From contig CAYYWV010000034.1 of NCBI GenBank assembly GCA_964475385.1, forward strand, positions 1 to 24,626: 24,626 bases of DNA, in the 5' to 3' direction. This document shows, piece after piece, positions 1 to 7,398 of the stretch. Source of the DNA: CAYYWV01 sp964475385. GTDB lineage: Bacteria > Pseudomonadota > Alphaproteobacteria > JAAXGF01. Within the stretch, counting starts at the first letter, position 1, and each line of letters begins with the position of its first letter. The notes beneath the pieces are model-generated. The model was not told where the DNA came from. It saw nothing but the letters and a program-made list of their open reading frames with translations, and searched no databases. Position numbers and translations under genes: made by a program.

Positions 1-10
1 AAGTGCGAAA

Positions 11-86
11 TGGTAGCGGAGGAGGGATTCGAACCCCCGACCCACGGATTATGATTCCGCTGCTCTACCAGCTGAGCTACTCCGCC
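11..86 (-). tRNA. tRNA-Met (anticodon CAU), elongator type
   Basis: Read on the minus strand, this folds into a full cloverleaf. There is a 7-bp acceptor stem closed by a G-U pair, a GCTC/GAGC D stem, an anticodon stem GCGGA/TCCGT around the loop ATCATAA, and a T arm with TTCGAAT. The 3' CCA is encoded. The loop places CAU at positions 34-36. An initiator tRNA would show an unpaired first position and three G-C pairs at the base of the anticodon stem. Neither is present, so the elongator is preferred. A tRNA-Ile2 (lysidine-modified CAU) is the alternative that sequence alone does not fully exclude. It lies downstream of mnmA but has its own promoter. Confidence 0.95.
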
Positions 87-103
87 GCGCGCTGGACGCG
101 AGG

Positions 104-132
104 GGTATAGGATCAGGCGCGGAGACTGTCAA
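104..132 (-). promoter_or_regulatory. Sigma-70-type promoter of the tRNA-Met gene
   Basis: On the minus strand a perfect -35 hexamer TTGACA (132-127) is followed after exactly 17 nt by TATACC (109-104). The predicted start is around position 97, about ten bases before the mature tRNA 5' end at 86. This agrees with independent transcription of the tRNA in the gap after the mnmA stop codon. Confidence 0.7.
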
Positions 133-162
133 GCGCGCCTATGTTCGCGCGCGGCCGTTCCC

Positions 163-1284
163 TCAGGCCGCTTGCGCGGCCTCGGGACGCTCGATCCAAC
201 CGCCGCCGAGGACGCGCGCGCCCTGGTAGACGACACAGGCCTGTCCGGGCGCGATCGCCTCTTGCGGCCGTTCGAGCGCCACCTCGGCGCGCCCGTCGCC
301 AAGCCCCCTGAGCCGCGCCGGCGCCGCCGGCTGGGTCGCGCGCAGCTTGACCTCGACCGGCTGCGCTTCGCTCCCGAGCGCCTCGTCGCCAAGCCAGTTG
401 AGCTCGCGGATCGTAAGCCTGCGGCCGGCGAGCGCGGCGCGCGGCCCGACCACCACTCGGCGCGCCCGGGGCTCGATCCGCACCACGTAAAGCGGCTCGG
501 CGGCGGCGATGCCGAGGCCGCGGCGCTGTCCCACCGTGAACCGCGCGATGCCTTCGTGCCGGCCGAGAACGCGGCCTTCGAGATCGACGATCTCGCCGGG
601 CGCGAGCGCTTCGGGCCGAAGCTGCGCGATCACGCGCGCGTAATCGCCGTCGGGAACGAAGCAGATATCCTGGCTGTCGGGCTTCTCCGCGACGGCGAGC
701 CCAAAGCGGCGGGCGAGCCTTCGGGTCTCGTCCTTGGCCATCCCGCCGAGCGGAAACCATAGCCGCGCGAGCTGCTCGCGGGTGGTCGCGAACAGGAAAT
801 AGCTTTGGTCCCGCCGCCGATCGACGGCCCTAAGCAGCACCGGCCCCGTCGGGCCGCAGGCTCGGCGCACATAATGGCCGGTGGCGAGCGCTTCGGCCCC
901 GAGATCGGTCGCGGTCGCGAGGAGATCGCTGAACTTCACCCGCTGATTGCAGCGCACGCAGGGGATCGGCGTCTCGCCGCGCAGGTAGCTCTCGGCGAAG
1001 TCGTCGATGACCGAGGTCCGGAACCGCCGCTCGTAGTCGAGCACGTAATGGGGGATGCCAAGCCGGTCGGCGACCCGGCGAGCGTCCAGAATGTCGGCGC
1101 CCGCGCAACAGCTTCCCGGCCGGCCGACGGCTGCGCCGTGGTCGTAAAGCTGAAGGGTGACCCCGACCACGTCATAGCCGCGTTCGGCGAGAAGCGCCGC
1201 AACGACCGACGAATCGACGCCGCCCGACATGGCGACGACGACGCGCGCGCCCGGCGGCGGTCCCTCGAAGTCGGTCACGGTCAT
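163..1284 (-). CDS. mnmA: tRNA-specific 2-thiouridylase MnmA
   Basis: A 373-residue protein of the family's usual length. It forms 2-thiouridine at wobble position 34 of tRNA-Lys, -Glu and -Gln in the cytoplasm, using ATP and persulfide sulfur. The ATP-binding PP-loop SGGVDSS is at residues 20-26. The two catalytic cysteines are C112 in PCVRCNQ and C208 in DSQDICF, matching the known pair of the Escherichia coli enzyme. The GHY motif near residue 136 is also typical. The start is the ATG before TVTDFEG. No strong ribosome-binding site precedes it, so the start is slightly uncertain. It is last in a minus-strand series with cysE, iscR, two cysteine desulfurases and a ferredoxin. Since IscS is the sulfur donor for this modification, the order suggests a sulfur-delivery group. 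A terminator-like hairpin upstream means it may not be fully co-transcribed. Confidence 0.96.
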   Translation of the reverse strand: MTVTDFEGPPPGARVVVAMSGGVDSSVVAALLAERGYDVVGVTLQLYDHGAAVGRPGSCCAGADILDARRVADRLGIPHYVLDYERRFRTSVIDDFAESYLRGETPIPCVRCNQRVKFSDLLATATDLGAEALATGHYVRRACGPTGPVLLRAVDRRRDQSYFLFATTREQLARLWFPLGGMAKDETRRLARRFGLAVAEKPDSQDICFVPDGDYARVIAQLRPEALAPGEIVDLEGRVLGRHEGIARFTVGQRRGLGIAAAEPLYVVRIEPRARRVVVGPRAALAGRRLTIRELNWLGDEALGSEAQPVEVKLRATQPAAPARLRGLGDGRAEVALERPQEAIAPGQACVVYQGARVLGGGWIERPEAAQAA

Positions 1285-1319
1285 GGCGCGTTCATAGGCC
1301 GAAACAAAACGGAACAGAG

Positions 1320-1349
1320 GGCGCGCCGCGCAGATCCCAAGCGCGCGCC
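1320..1349 (-). terminator. Possible terminator or attenuator between the ferredoxin gene and mnmA
   Basis: Directly after the ferredoxin stop codon the minus strand can form a 7-bp all-GC stem (GGCGCGC with GCGCGCC, 1349-1343 and 1326-1320) around a 16-nt loop. It is followed by the T-rich stretch CTGTTCCGTTTTGTTT. The long loop and interrupted T-tract make it imperfect, so partial attenuation is as likely as termination. Confidence 0.4.
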
Positions 1350-1350
1350 G

Positions 1351-1683
1351 TCAGTCGAGAAGAAGGTTTCGGGTCTCATCGGGAAGCCGGACCGTAAGGC
1401 CGTCGAGCTCCTCGGTCATCACGATCTGGCAACCGAGCCGCGAGGTCTCGGTCAGGCCGAAGGCGAGGTCGAGCATGTCCTCCTCCTCCTCCGCGGCCTC
1501 GGGCAGGCGCTCGTAGTCCTCGCGCGCGACGATGACGTGGCAGGTCGAGCAGGCGAGCGAGCCCTCGCACGCGCCCTCGATGTCGATGTTGTTGCGGTGC
1601 GCGATCTCGAGCACCGACAGGCCGACCGGGGCGTCGACCTCGTGGCGCGTTCCGTCGCGATCGATGAACGTCATCTTGGGCAT
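1351..1683 (-). CDS. fdx: [2Fe-2S] ferredoxin, ISC type
   Basis: A 110-residue ferredoxin of the adrenodoxin/ISC group, an electron donor for iron-sulfur cluster assembly. The cluster ligands are C39, C45, C48 and C85 in the family pattern ACEGSLACSTCHV followed by LGCQ. An acidic patch EEEED at about 66-70 is of the kind used to dock redox partners. The start chosen is ATG at 1683, preceded by GGAG nine bases upstream. A TTG seven codons further up lacks such a site. About 255 bases separate it from the upstream desulfurase gene, so it may have its own promoter, although none stands out. Family assignment is secure; the partner desulfurase is inferred from position. Confidence 0.93.
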   Translation of the reverse strand: MPKMTFIDRDGTRHEVDAPVGLSVLEIAHRNNIDIEGACEGSLACSTCHVIVAREDYERLPEAAEEEEDMLDLAFGLTETSRLGCQIVMTEELDGLTVRLPDETRNLLLD

Positions 1684-1913
1684 GCCGCGAAACTCCAATC
1701 CCAAAGAAACACCAAGCCCGCTCAGTCACTGAAGCGATCCCGTCGTCGGCCAGTTCCGCGCGCATTCTCCCGCCCCTCTTGGGCCGTCGTGACGATCGCG
1801 TCAGAAAACAAGGCCGAAGACGCTGAAAAACAAACACAAAACCACACAGCCCGCCAATCACGGTCGGGTGATCGCGCTTGACATATAGCGGATCCAGGCC
1901 GGAGTCCATCCCC

Positions 1914-1937
1914 CCGCTTCGGAACGAGCCGAGGCGG
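1914..1937 (-). other. Stem-loop immediately after the iscS-like gene
   Basis: A 9-bp stem with one G-U pair (1914-1922 with 1929-1937) and a six-base loop begins one base past the stop codon of the cysteine desulfurase. No U-tract follows on the minus strand, so a Rho-independent terminator is not supported. An mRNA 3'-end stabiliser or processing site is possible. Confidence 0.35.
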
Positions 1938-1938
1938 C

Positions 1939-3153
1939 CTATGCGGAGACGCGCGATTGGCCCCGCAACCGTTCAACCGCATCGGCGATCGCCGCGATGG
2001 CGAAGTCGATCTCGGCTTCGGTCGTAAACCGACCGATCCCGAACCGGACCGACGAATCGGCCCGCGTCTCGTCGAGCCCGATGGCGCGCAGCGCATAGGA
2101 CGGCTCGACCGCCGCCGAGGTGCAGGCCGAGCCGGTCGAAGCCGCCACATCGCCGCGCAGCGCCGCAAGCAGCGCCTCGCCGCGCAGCCCCGGGAACACG
2201 AGGTTGAGGTTGCCGGAAAGACGCGCGTCCCTGTCGCCGTTGAGAGCGAGATCGGGGATCGCGCGGGCGAGCCCCTCATACAGCCGGTCGCGAAGCGCGC
2301 GAAGCCGGCGCGCTTCGTCCGCCATCTCGCGGCCGGCGATCGCCGCCGCCGCGCCGAGACCGACGCAAAGCGGCGTCGGCAGGGTGCCCGAGCGCATCCC
2401 CCTCTCCTGCCCGCCGCCGTCGATCAGCGGCAAAAGCCGCACCCGCGGCCGCCGCCGCACGTAAAGCGCGCCAATGCCCTTAGGCCCGTAGATCTTGTGG
2501 CCCGAGAGGCTGGCGAGATCGAGGTTCATGGCCTCGACGTCGATTGCGATCTTGCCCGCCGCCTGGGCGCAGTCGCTGTGAAACAGAACCCCGCGCGACC
2601 GGCAAAGCGCGCCGATCTCGGCGAGCGGCTGGATCACGCCGATCTCGTTGTGCGCCGCCATCGCCGAGACGAGAAGCGTGCGCTCGTCGAGCGCGTCCGC
2701 GAGCCGGTCGAGGGCGACGAGGCCGCTCGGCGGAAGCGGCAGGAAGGTCACCGAAACGCCTTCCGATTCGAGCCGGCGACAGGTTTCCAGCACGCATTTG
2801 TGCTCGCTCGCAAGGGTGACGATGCGGTTGCGGCGGCCGCCGTGATAAGCGCGCTCGAACCAGACTGCGCCCTTGAGCGCAAGGTTGTTCGCTTCTGTTG
2901 CGCCCGAGGTGAAGACGATCTCGCGCGCGTCCGCGCCGATCAGGGCCGCGACCTCGGCCCGCGCCGCTTCGACCGCCTCGGCCGCCTCGGCCCCGTATGC
3001 GTGGCCCGTCGAGTGGGGGTTGCCGAACTTCTCGGTGAAATAAGGCAGCATCGCCTCGACCACGCGGGGGTCGGTCGGCGTCGTCGCCTGATAGTCCAGA
3101 TAGACGGGCCGGCGAATATCGGCCCCGTGGTTCTCGCGCAGAGCGCCACCCAC
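1939..3153 (-). CDS. iscS: Cysteine desulfurase, IscS-like (group I)
   Basis: A 404-residue PLP enzyme that converts cysteine to alanine and loads sulfur on its own cysteine as persulfide. Visible features are GATEANN at 84-90, the PLP lysine K220 in SGHKIYGPKG, the GGGQERGMRSGT segment at 246-257, and catalytic C344 in STGSACTSAAVEPSYALRAIG. That active-site loop follows the IscS pattern rather than SufS. Translation starts at GTG 3153, with GGGAG eight bases upstream. It lies 17 bases after a second desulfurase gene, so the two are almost certainly co-transcribed. Partners expected from known IscS biology are the ferredoxin and MnmA encoded downstream. No iscU is nearby, so its cluster scaffold must be elsewhere (possibly SUF), or it mainly serves tRNA thiolation. 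Confidence 0.92.
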   Translation of the reverse strand: MGGALRENHGADIRRPVYLDYQATTPTDPRVVEAMLPYFTEKFGNPHSTGHAYGAEAAEAVEAARAEVAALIGADAREIVFTSGATEANNLALKGAVWFERAYHGGRRNRIVTLASEHKCVLETCRRLESEGVSVTFLPLPPSGLVALDRLADALDERTLLVSAMAAHNEIGVIQPLAEIGALCRSRGVLFHSDCAQAAGKIAIDVEAMNLDLASLSGHKIYGPKGIGALYVRRRPRVRLLPLIDGGGQERGMRSGTLPTPLCVGLGAAAAIAGREMADEARRLRALRDRLYEGLARAIPDLALNGDRDARLSGNLNLVFPGLRGEALLAALRGDVAASTGSACTSAAVEPSYALRAIGLDETRADSSVRFGIGRFTTEAEIDFAIAAIADAVERLRGQSRVSA

Positions 3154-3170
3154 TGGTCGTCTCCCGGCTT

Positions 3171-4334
3171 TTACCCCAGACGGCGCAGGCGAACGGGCTC
3201 GGCGTCCGTCTGAGACGCTTTCCCACGGGCGCGATGATAAAGCGCGCGCCAGGCCGCAACCAAGCGGTCGATCTCGTCCGCACAGGTTTCGACGCCGAGG
3301 CTCACGCGAATCGCCGTCCGCGCGCGCTCGGGGGCCACGCCCATGGCGCGCAGCACATGGGACGGCCCGACCTTACCCGACGAGCACGCCGCGCCGGCGC
3401 TGACCGCGATTCCTTCGAGATCGAGCGCCATAACCTGGGTCTCGCTCGACACCCCCGGCATAGCGATGCAGCTCGTGTTGGCGAGCCGGGGCGCGCCCGC
3501 GCCAAAGACCGCCGCTTCGGGCGCGATCTCCTTGAGCCGCCGTTCGAGATCGTCGCGCAGGGCCTGGATGCGAGGCTGCGCGGCGATCTCGGCCGCCGCT
3601 TCGCGGGCGGCGACGCCGAAACCGGCGATCGCGGCCACGTTCTCGGTGCCCGCGCGGCGGCCGCGCTCCTGGCCGCCGCCGACGATCAGCGGCGCGATCT
3701 CGACGTCTGGCCCGAGAACGAGCGCGCCCACGCCCTGCGGCCCGCCGATCTTGTGGGCGGAAAGGGTAAGGAGATCGACGCCGAGCGCCGCCATGTCGAT
3801 TTCAATTCGCCCCGCGCCCTGAACGGCGTCGCAGTGGACCAGCGCCCCGTGGGCGCGCGCGCGGGCCGCGACCTCGGCCACCGGCTGAATGACGCCGGTC
3901 TCGTTGTTGGCGAGCATCACCGAGACAAGAGCGGGCGAGCCGACCTCATCAAGCTCGTCGAGCGCCGCATCGAGCGCGTCAAGCGCGACCCGTCCTTCAC
4001 TGTCAACCGAGAGGATACGCGCCTCGGGCGCGGCGCGAAGGACCGAATCGTGCTCGACCGCCGAGACCAGAAACGCGCGCCGCCCCATCCCGGAAAGGGC
4101 GAGGTTGTTGGCCTCGGTGCCGCCGCTCGTGAACACCACCCGTTCGGGGGCGGCGCCGACCAGCGCCGCCACCGCTTCGCGCGCGTCTTCGATTGCGCGG
4201 CGGGCGGCCCGACCGAAGGCGTGCACCGACGACGGGTTGCCGGGCCGGCGAAGATGCGCGGCCACGGCCTCGGCGACCGCGGGTCTTATCGGCGCGCCGG
4301 CGTTGTAATCCAGATACGCAACCGCTCGCGTCAC
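3171..4334 (-). CDS. Second cysteine desulfurase, NifS/IscS-like
   Basis: A 387-residue PLP-dependent cysteine desulfurase of the NifS/IscS class, distinct from the desulfurase gene just downstream. GGTEANN is at 71-77, the PLP lysine K195 sits in SAHKIGGPQG, GGGQERGRRAGTEN spans 219-232, and catalytic C317 lies in SAGAACSSGKVGPSHVLRAMG. The CSSGK loop is nearer to NifS-type proteins than to the CTSA loop of its neighbour. Its GTG start overlaps the iscR stop codon (GTGA, 4331-4334), indicating translational coupling. Such a tandem beside iscR is seen in some Alphaproteobacteria, but its specific sulfur acceptor is not evident here. The family call is firm; the division of labour with the other desulfurase is unknown. 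Confidence 0.9.
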   Translation of the reverse strand: MTRAVAYLDYNAGAPIRPAVAEAVAAHLRRPGNPSSVHAFGRAARRAIEDAREAVAALVGAAPERVVFTSGGTEANNLALSGMGRRAFLVSAVEHDSVLRAAPEARILSVDSEGRVALDALDAALDELDEVGSPALVSVMLANNETGVIQPVAEVAARARAHGALVHCDAVQGAGRIEIDMAALGVDLLTLSAHKIGGPQGVGALVLGPDVEIAPLIVGGGQERGRRAGTENVAAIAGFGVAAREAAAEIAAQPRIQALRDDLERRLKEIAPEAAVFGAGAPRLANTSCIAMPGVSSETQVMALDLEGIAVSAGAACSSGKVGPSHVLRAMGVAPERARTAIRVSLGVETCADEIDRLVAAWRALYHRARGKASQTDAEPVRLRRLG

Positions 4335-4825
4335 CGAACAACCCGCAGGTCCGTCTCATCGCCCTTGTCGCCGGCCGGCGTCTGGGCGGAGAACAGGCGG
4401 CCCGCGACGGCGATGACGCGCTGATCGCACACATCCTCGAGCGAGATCACGCTCAGGAAACGGTAGATGTGGTGGCCGAGCTCCTCCCACAGATCGTGGG
4501 TCAGGCAGCGGCTCTTGTTCGCCTTGCACCCTTGCGGCGAGCCCGGCTTGCAGCGGGTGGTCTCGATCGGCTCGTCGACGGCGAGGATGATGTCGGCGAC
4601 GCGAATGTCCTTGGGCGGCCGGGCGAGGAGATAACCGCCGCCGGGCCCGCGAACGCTTTTGACCAGCCCGTTGCGCCGCAGCTTCCCAAAAAGCTGTTCG
4701 AGATAGGAAAGCGAGATCTCTTGCCGTCGCGCGATGGCGGCGAGCGATACCGGCCGCCCGTCGCTAGCGAGCGACAGATCGGCCATGGCCATGACGGCGT
4801 AGCGTCCCTTGGTGCTGAGCTTCAC
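4331..4825 (-). CDS. iscR: Rrf2-family iron-sulfur regulator IscR
   Basis: A 164-residue transcription regulator with an N-terminal winged helix (residues 1-70, including LSTKGRYAVMAMADLS and the wing RGPGGGYLLARPP). It also has the cluster-binding loop. Ligand candidates are C92, C100, C107 and H110, giving spacing C-x7-C-x6-C-x2-H. E. coli IscR has C-x5-C-x5-C-x2-H, so the loop is three residues longer here. Rrf2 relatives such as NsrR lack the same C...C...CxxH arrangement. Start GTG 4825 has GGGAGG about six bases upstream. The gene overlaps the next desulfurase gene by four bases. IscR normally senses [2Fe-2S] supply and represses its own operon. A candidate site lies in the promoter of cysE, 81 bases upstream of iscR. 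Confidence 0.92.
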   Translation of the reverse strand: MKLSTKGRYAVMAMADLSLASDGRPVSLAAIARRQEISLSYLEQLFGKLRRNGLVKSVRGPGGGYLLARPPKDIRVADIILAVDEPIETTRCKPGSPQGCKANKSRCLTHDLWEELGHHIYRFLSVISLEDVCDQRVIAVAGRLFSAQTPAGDKGDETDLRVVR

Positions 4826-4906
4826 GACATGCCTCCCGGATCAAAGTTGCGTTCACCCGCGCGGTCGGTCGCGCCGCGACGGCGACGAGTCGGAACGCCG
4901 GCCCTT

Positions 4907-5659
4907 TTAGCAGGCGGGCGGCTTCTTGCGGCCGGGTTCGTCATCTTCCTCGATCGGTTCGGGCGCGACGGCCGTCATCCGTTCGATCCGGCGCTCGAGT
5001 TCCTCAATGCGCGCGGTCAGCGTGCCGACGTGGTCGAGCAACCCGTCGATCGACTTCGCGACCGGGTCGGGAAGGTCGGGCGTCGGCGTGCCGTAAGCCG
5101 CAAACCGCCGGCGCGCAGGCGCCTCGCGTCCGCCGACGACGCGGGCCGGAATGCCGACCACGGTCACGCCGGCGGGAACGTCCTTCACCACCACCGCATT
5201 GGCGCCGACGCGCGCCCCGGGACCGACCGTGATCGGCCCCAGAATCTGCGCGCCCGAGCCGACGATTACGCCGTCGCAAAGCGTTGGGTGCCGCTTCTGG
5301 TTGACCTGCGATTCGGCATCGACCGAAGGCGCGATGCCGCCGAGCGTGACGTCGTGGTAAAGGGTGACGTCGTCCCCGATCTCGGCGGTCTCGCCGATCA
5401 CCACGCCCATGCCGTGGTCGATGAAAAAGCGCTCGCCGATCCGGGCGCCGGGGTGGATCTCGATCCCCGTGAAGATCCGCCCGAGATGCGAGAGAAAACG
5501 CCCCACAAGCCGGAGCCGATGCTCCCAAAACCAATGCGCGAGCCGATAGATGTGAACGGCGTGGAAACCGGGGTAGCAAAGCACCACCTCGATACGCGAC
5601 CGTACGGCCGGATCGCGCTCGAATACGACGTCGATCTCTTCGCGAAGTCTCTTGAACAT
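4907..5659 (-). CDS. cysE: Serine O-acetyltransferase CysE (short form)
   Basis: A 250-residue hexapeptide-repeat acyltransferase making O-acetylserine from serine and acetyl-CoA, the committed step of cysteine synthesis. Hallmarks are HIYRLAHWFW near 36-45, the catalytic segment DHGMGVVIGETA (81-92), YHDVTLGG (101-108), and hexapeptide repeats to about 170. The N-terminal helical domain is shorter than in E. coli CysE, as in the NifP/EpsC-like short class. Residues about 196-225 look like a coiled coil rich in Leu, Glu and Arg. The last residues are KKPPAC, not the usual Ile-ending tail involved in cysteine synthase binding. It heads the series cysE-iscR-desulfurases, so cysteine supply and desulfuration may be co-regulated. 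Confidence 0.93.
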   Translation of the reverse strand: MFKRLREEIDVVFERDPAVRSRIEVVLCYPGFHAVHIYRLAHWFWEHRLRLVGRFLSHLGRIFTGIEIHPGARIGERFFIDHGMGVVIGETAEIGDDVTLYHDVTLGGIAPSVDAESQVNQKRHPTLCDGVIVGSGAQILGPITVGPGARVGANAVVVKDVPAGVTVVGIPARVVGGREAPARRRFAAYGTPTPDLPDPVAKSIDGLLDHVGTLTARIEELERRIERMTAVAPEPIEEDDEPGRKKPPAC

Positions 5660-5735
5660 CTTCCCGCCCGCCCGCTAGTATGGCGCCCCGAATCGCGGCG
5701 GCCCCCATTTCGCGCCGCGAGGGGTTGTGCGTCTT

Positions 5736-5764
5736 GATATATATTTCCCGACCTGGTCGGTCAA
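5736..5764 (-). promoter_or_regulatory. Predicted promoter of the cysE-iscR operon
   Basis: On the minus strand TTGACC (5764-5759) and TATATC (5741-5736) are separated by exactly 17 nt. The transcript would start near 5729, leaving a leader of about 70 bases before cysE. Both hexamers match sigma-70-type consensus well. The plus-strand hydrolase gene diverges from the same interval. Confidence 0.6.
5748..5764. promoter_or_regulatory. Candidate IscR-type operator overlapping the cysE promoter
   Basis: The 17 bases read CCGAC-N7-GTCAA, matching the outer half-sites YYGAC and GTCRR of the E. coli type 1 IscR site at the same 7-base spacing. The AT-rich centre of that consensus is missing. Nested in it is a perfect 6-1-6 palindrome CCGACCTGGTCGG (5748-5760). 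It overlaps the -35 element, where a bound repressor would block RNA polymerase. Assignment to IscR is inference from position and half-sites. Confidence 0.45.
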
Positions 5765-5905
5765 GTTTAGGGCGAGAAATCCTCTCGATGACGTCACAAG
5801 AATCTGGGCCCCGCCTCGGCCGTTTCGCACGCGATGCCACTCTTGCGAAGCGCATGCGGGGCCAACAAATAAGTATACCCGGACGGTCCACTTTCATGAG
5901 AGTCG

Positions 5906-6565
5906 ATGCCTGAGGTTCTCGTCAACGGCCCGGAAGGGCGCATAGAGGCGCGTTACCGCCACGGCCGGACGCCCGACGCGCCGATCGCGCTGATCCTGCA
6001 CCCCCATCCTCAGCACGGGGGGACCATGAACAACCGGGTCGTCTACACCCTTTATCAGATCTTTGCGGCCTATGGGTTCTCGGTCCTGCGGTTCAACTTC
6101 CGCGGCGTCGGCCGCAGCCAGGGGAGCTTCGACAACGGCATCGGCGAGCTCAGCGACGCCGCCGCCGCGCTCGACTGGCTACAGAACTTCAACCAGAACG
6201 CGCGTTCCTGCTGGATCGGCGGGTTCTCGTTCGGGGCCTGGATCGCCATGCAGGTGCTGATGCGCCGACCCGAGATCAACGGCTTCATCACGGTCGCGCC
6301 GCCGGCCAATATGTACGACTTCACCTTCCTCGCGCCGTGTCCGTCATCCGGGCTTATCGTTCACGGCAGCCGCGACGAGCTGGTTCCCGAGCCCACGGTC
6401 GCCAAGCTCGCCGAAAAGCTCTCGCAGCAACGCGGGATCACCATCGACTATCAAGTGATCGAGGGCGCGAACCACTTCTTCATCGACCATCTCGACCGGT
6501 TCACCGAGTGCGTCGGCGGCTATCTTCGCCGGCGCCTCGCCGAGGCGGACGGCAAGGGCGCTTGA
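5906..6565 (+). CDS. Alpha/beta hydrolase, dienelactone-hydrolase-like
   Basis: A 219-residue cytoplasmic hydrolase with a complete catalytic triad: nucleophile S108 in GFSFGA (106-111), acid D157 in HGSRDELV, and H190 in GANHFF. The N-terminal LHPHPQHGGTMNN (31-43) and FRGVGRSQG (65-73) segments are typical of the small COG2945-like group. No signal peptide or membrane segment is present. The substrate is unknown. It diverges from cysE across about 246 bases and ends with TGA at 6563-6565, directly abutting the opposite-strand stop of the next gene. Nothing nearby indicates a pathway. A short-chain ester or lactone hydrolase is the best guess. Confidence 0.85.
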   Translation: MPEVLVNGPEGRIEARYRHGRTPDAPIALILHPHPQHGGTMNNRVVYTLYQIFAAYGFSVLRFNFRGVGRSQGSFDNGIGELSDAAAALDWLQNFNQNARSCWIGGFSFGAWIAMQVLMRRPEINGFITVAPPANMYDFTFLAPCPSSGLIVHGSRDELVPEPTVAKLAEKLSQQRGITIDYQVIEGANHFFIDHLDRFTECVGGYLRRRLAEADGKGA

Positions 6566-7360
6566 TCACCCGCCCTCTCTGATGACCGCCGCGCGATAGG
6601 CGTGCCAAGTGGCGTGCCCGATAAGCGGAAAGAAGACGATCATCCCGAGATAGGCGGTGACGATCCCGGCTCCGGTGAACAGAGCGATCAGAACGGCCCA
6701 CAACAGCATCGGAGCCGGGTTTCGCGTGGTCGCCGCAACGCTTGTGGCGATCGCCGAAAGCACGAAGACGTCGCGGTCGAGGATCAACGGGATCGCGACC
6801 GCCGAGATCATGAACACGATCCAGGCGAGCACCGCCCCGATCAGGGTGCCGACGAAGAGAAAGATGAGCCCGTCGGCGGTGAAGGCGATCAGGTCGATCA
6901 GATCGGCCGGCGGCGGCGTGGTTTCCAGCCCGAAGAAGATTGCGAAGATCAAGGTCGCGATCCTCACCCAGGCGAGAAAAAACAGCATCAACACCACCCC
7001 CATCAGAGCGAGCTGGGTGGGGGCGCGCCGCCAAGCGAGAAGCGTGGGGATCAGCGCGACCGGCTCGCCCGCCTCGAGCCGCCGGCTCACCTCGTAGAGG
7101 CCGACCGCGAACAGCGGTCCGACCAACATGAACCCCGCCGCAAGCGGCAGCACCAGCGCCGCCGCGCCGACCGCGACGAGCCCGGCGGTGATCGCAAGGC
7201 TCACGATTGAAAAGGCAACGCCCAAGACCAGGCTGACGTGGGGCGCGCGCCACAGGTCTTGCCAACCGGCGGCGAGCCAGTCCCAGGGCGCGTCGAGCGC
7301 GATTTCGCGCACCGCGAGCGCAAGGCCGCTGCGCTCGGCCCGATTCGCTTCGGCATGCAT
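6566..7360 (-). CDS. DUF2189-family integral membrane protein
   Basis: A 264-residue polytopic membrane protein of unknown function. Following a soluble N-terminal segment (residues 1-40, with a WDWLAAGWQDLW motif) there are about six hydrophobic stretches: about 42-62, 64-90, 118-140, 155-178, 180-198 and 215-245. The layout and the GWxDLxRAP-like N-terminus fit the DUF2189 family common in Alphaproteobacteria. ATG 7360 has GGGAG seven bases upstream. It lies 134 bases downstream of ccoS on the same strand, so read-through from the oxidase-assembly operon is possible. The leader contains a duplicated A-rich 15-mer. Its stop codon abuts that of the convergent hydrolase with no gap. Confidence 0.8.
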   Translation of the reverse strand: MHAEANRAERSGLALAVREIALDAPWDWLAAGWQDLWRAPHVSLVLGVAFSIVSLAITAGLVAVGAAALVLPLAAGFMLVGPLFAVGLYEVSRRLEAGEPVALIPTLLAWRRAPTQLALMGVVLMLFFLAWVRIATLIFAIFFGLETTPPPADLIDLIAFTADGLIFLFVGTLIGAVLAWIVFMISAVAIPLILDRDVFVLSAIATSVAATTRNPAPMLLWAVLIALFTGAGIVTAYLGMIVFFPLIGHATWHAYRAAVIREGG

Positions 7361-7398
7361 GTTCGTACTCCCTTCGCCTACCCGAGTTGTCGTTTCCG

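Noticed and set aside
1878..1905. Plus-strand TTGACA followed by TATAGC near 1878
   Set aside because: TATA follows the -35-like hexamer directly rather than after about 17 bases, and no plus-strand gene lies downstream.
4193..5737. Long plus-strand open frame opposite iscR and cysE
   Set aside because: It spans two clear minus-strand genes and an intergenic region, with no recognisable motif.
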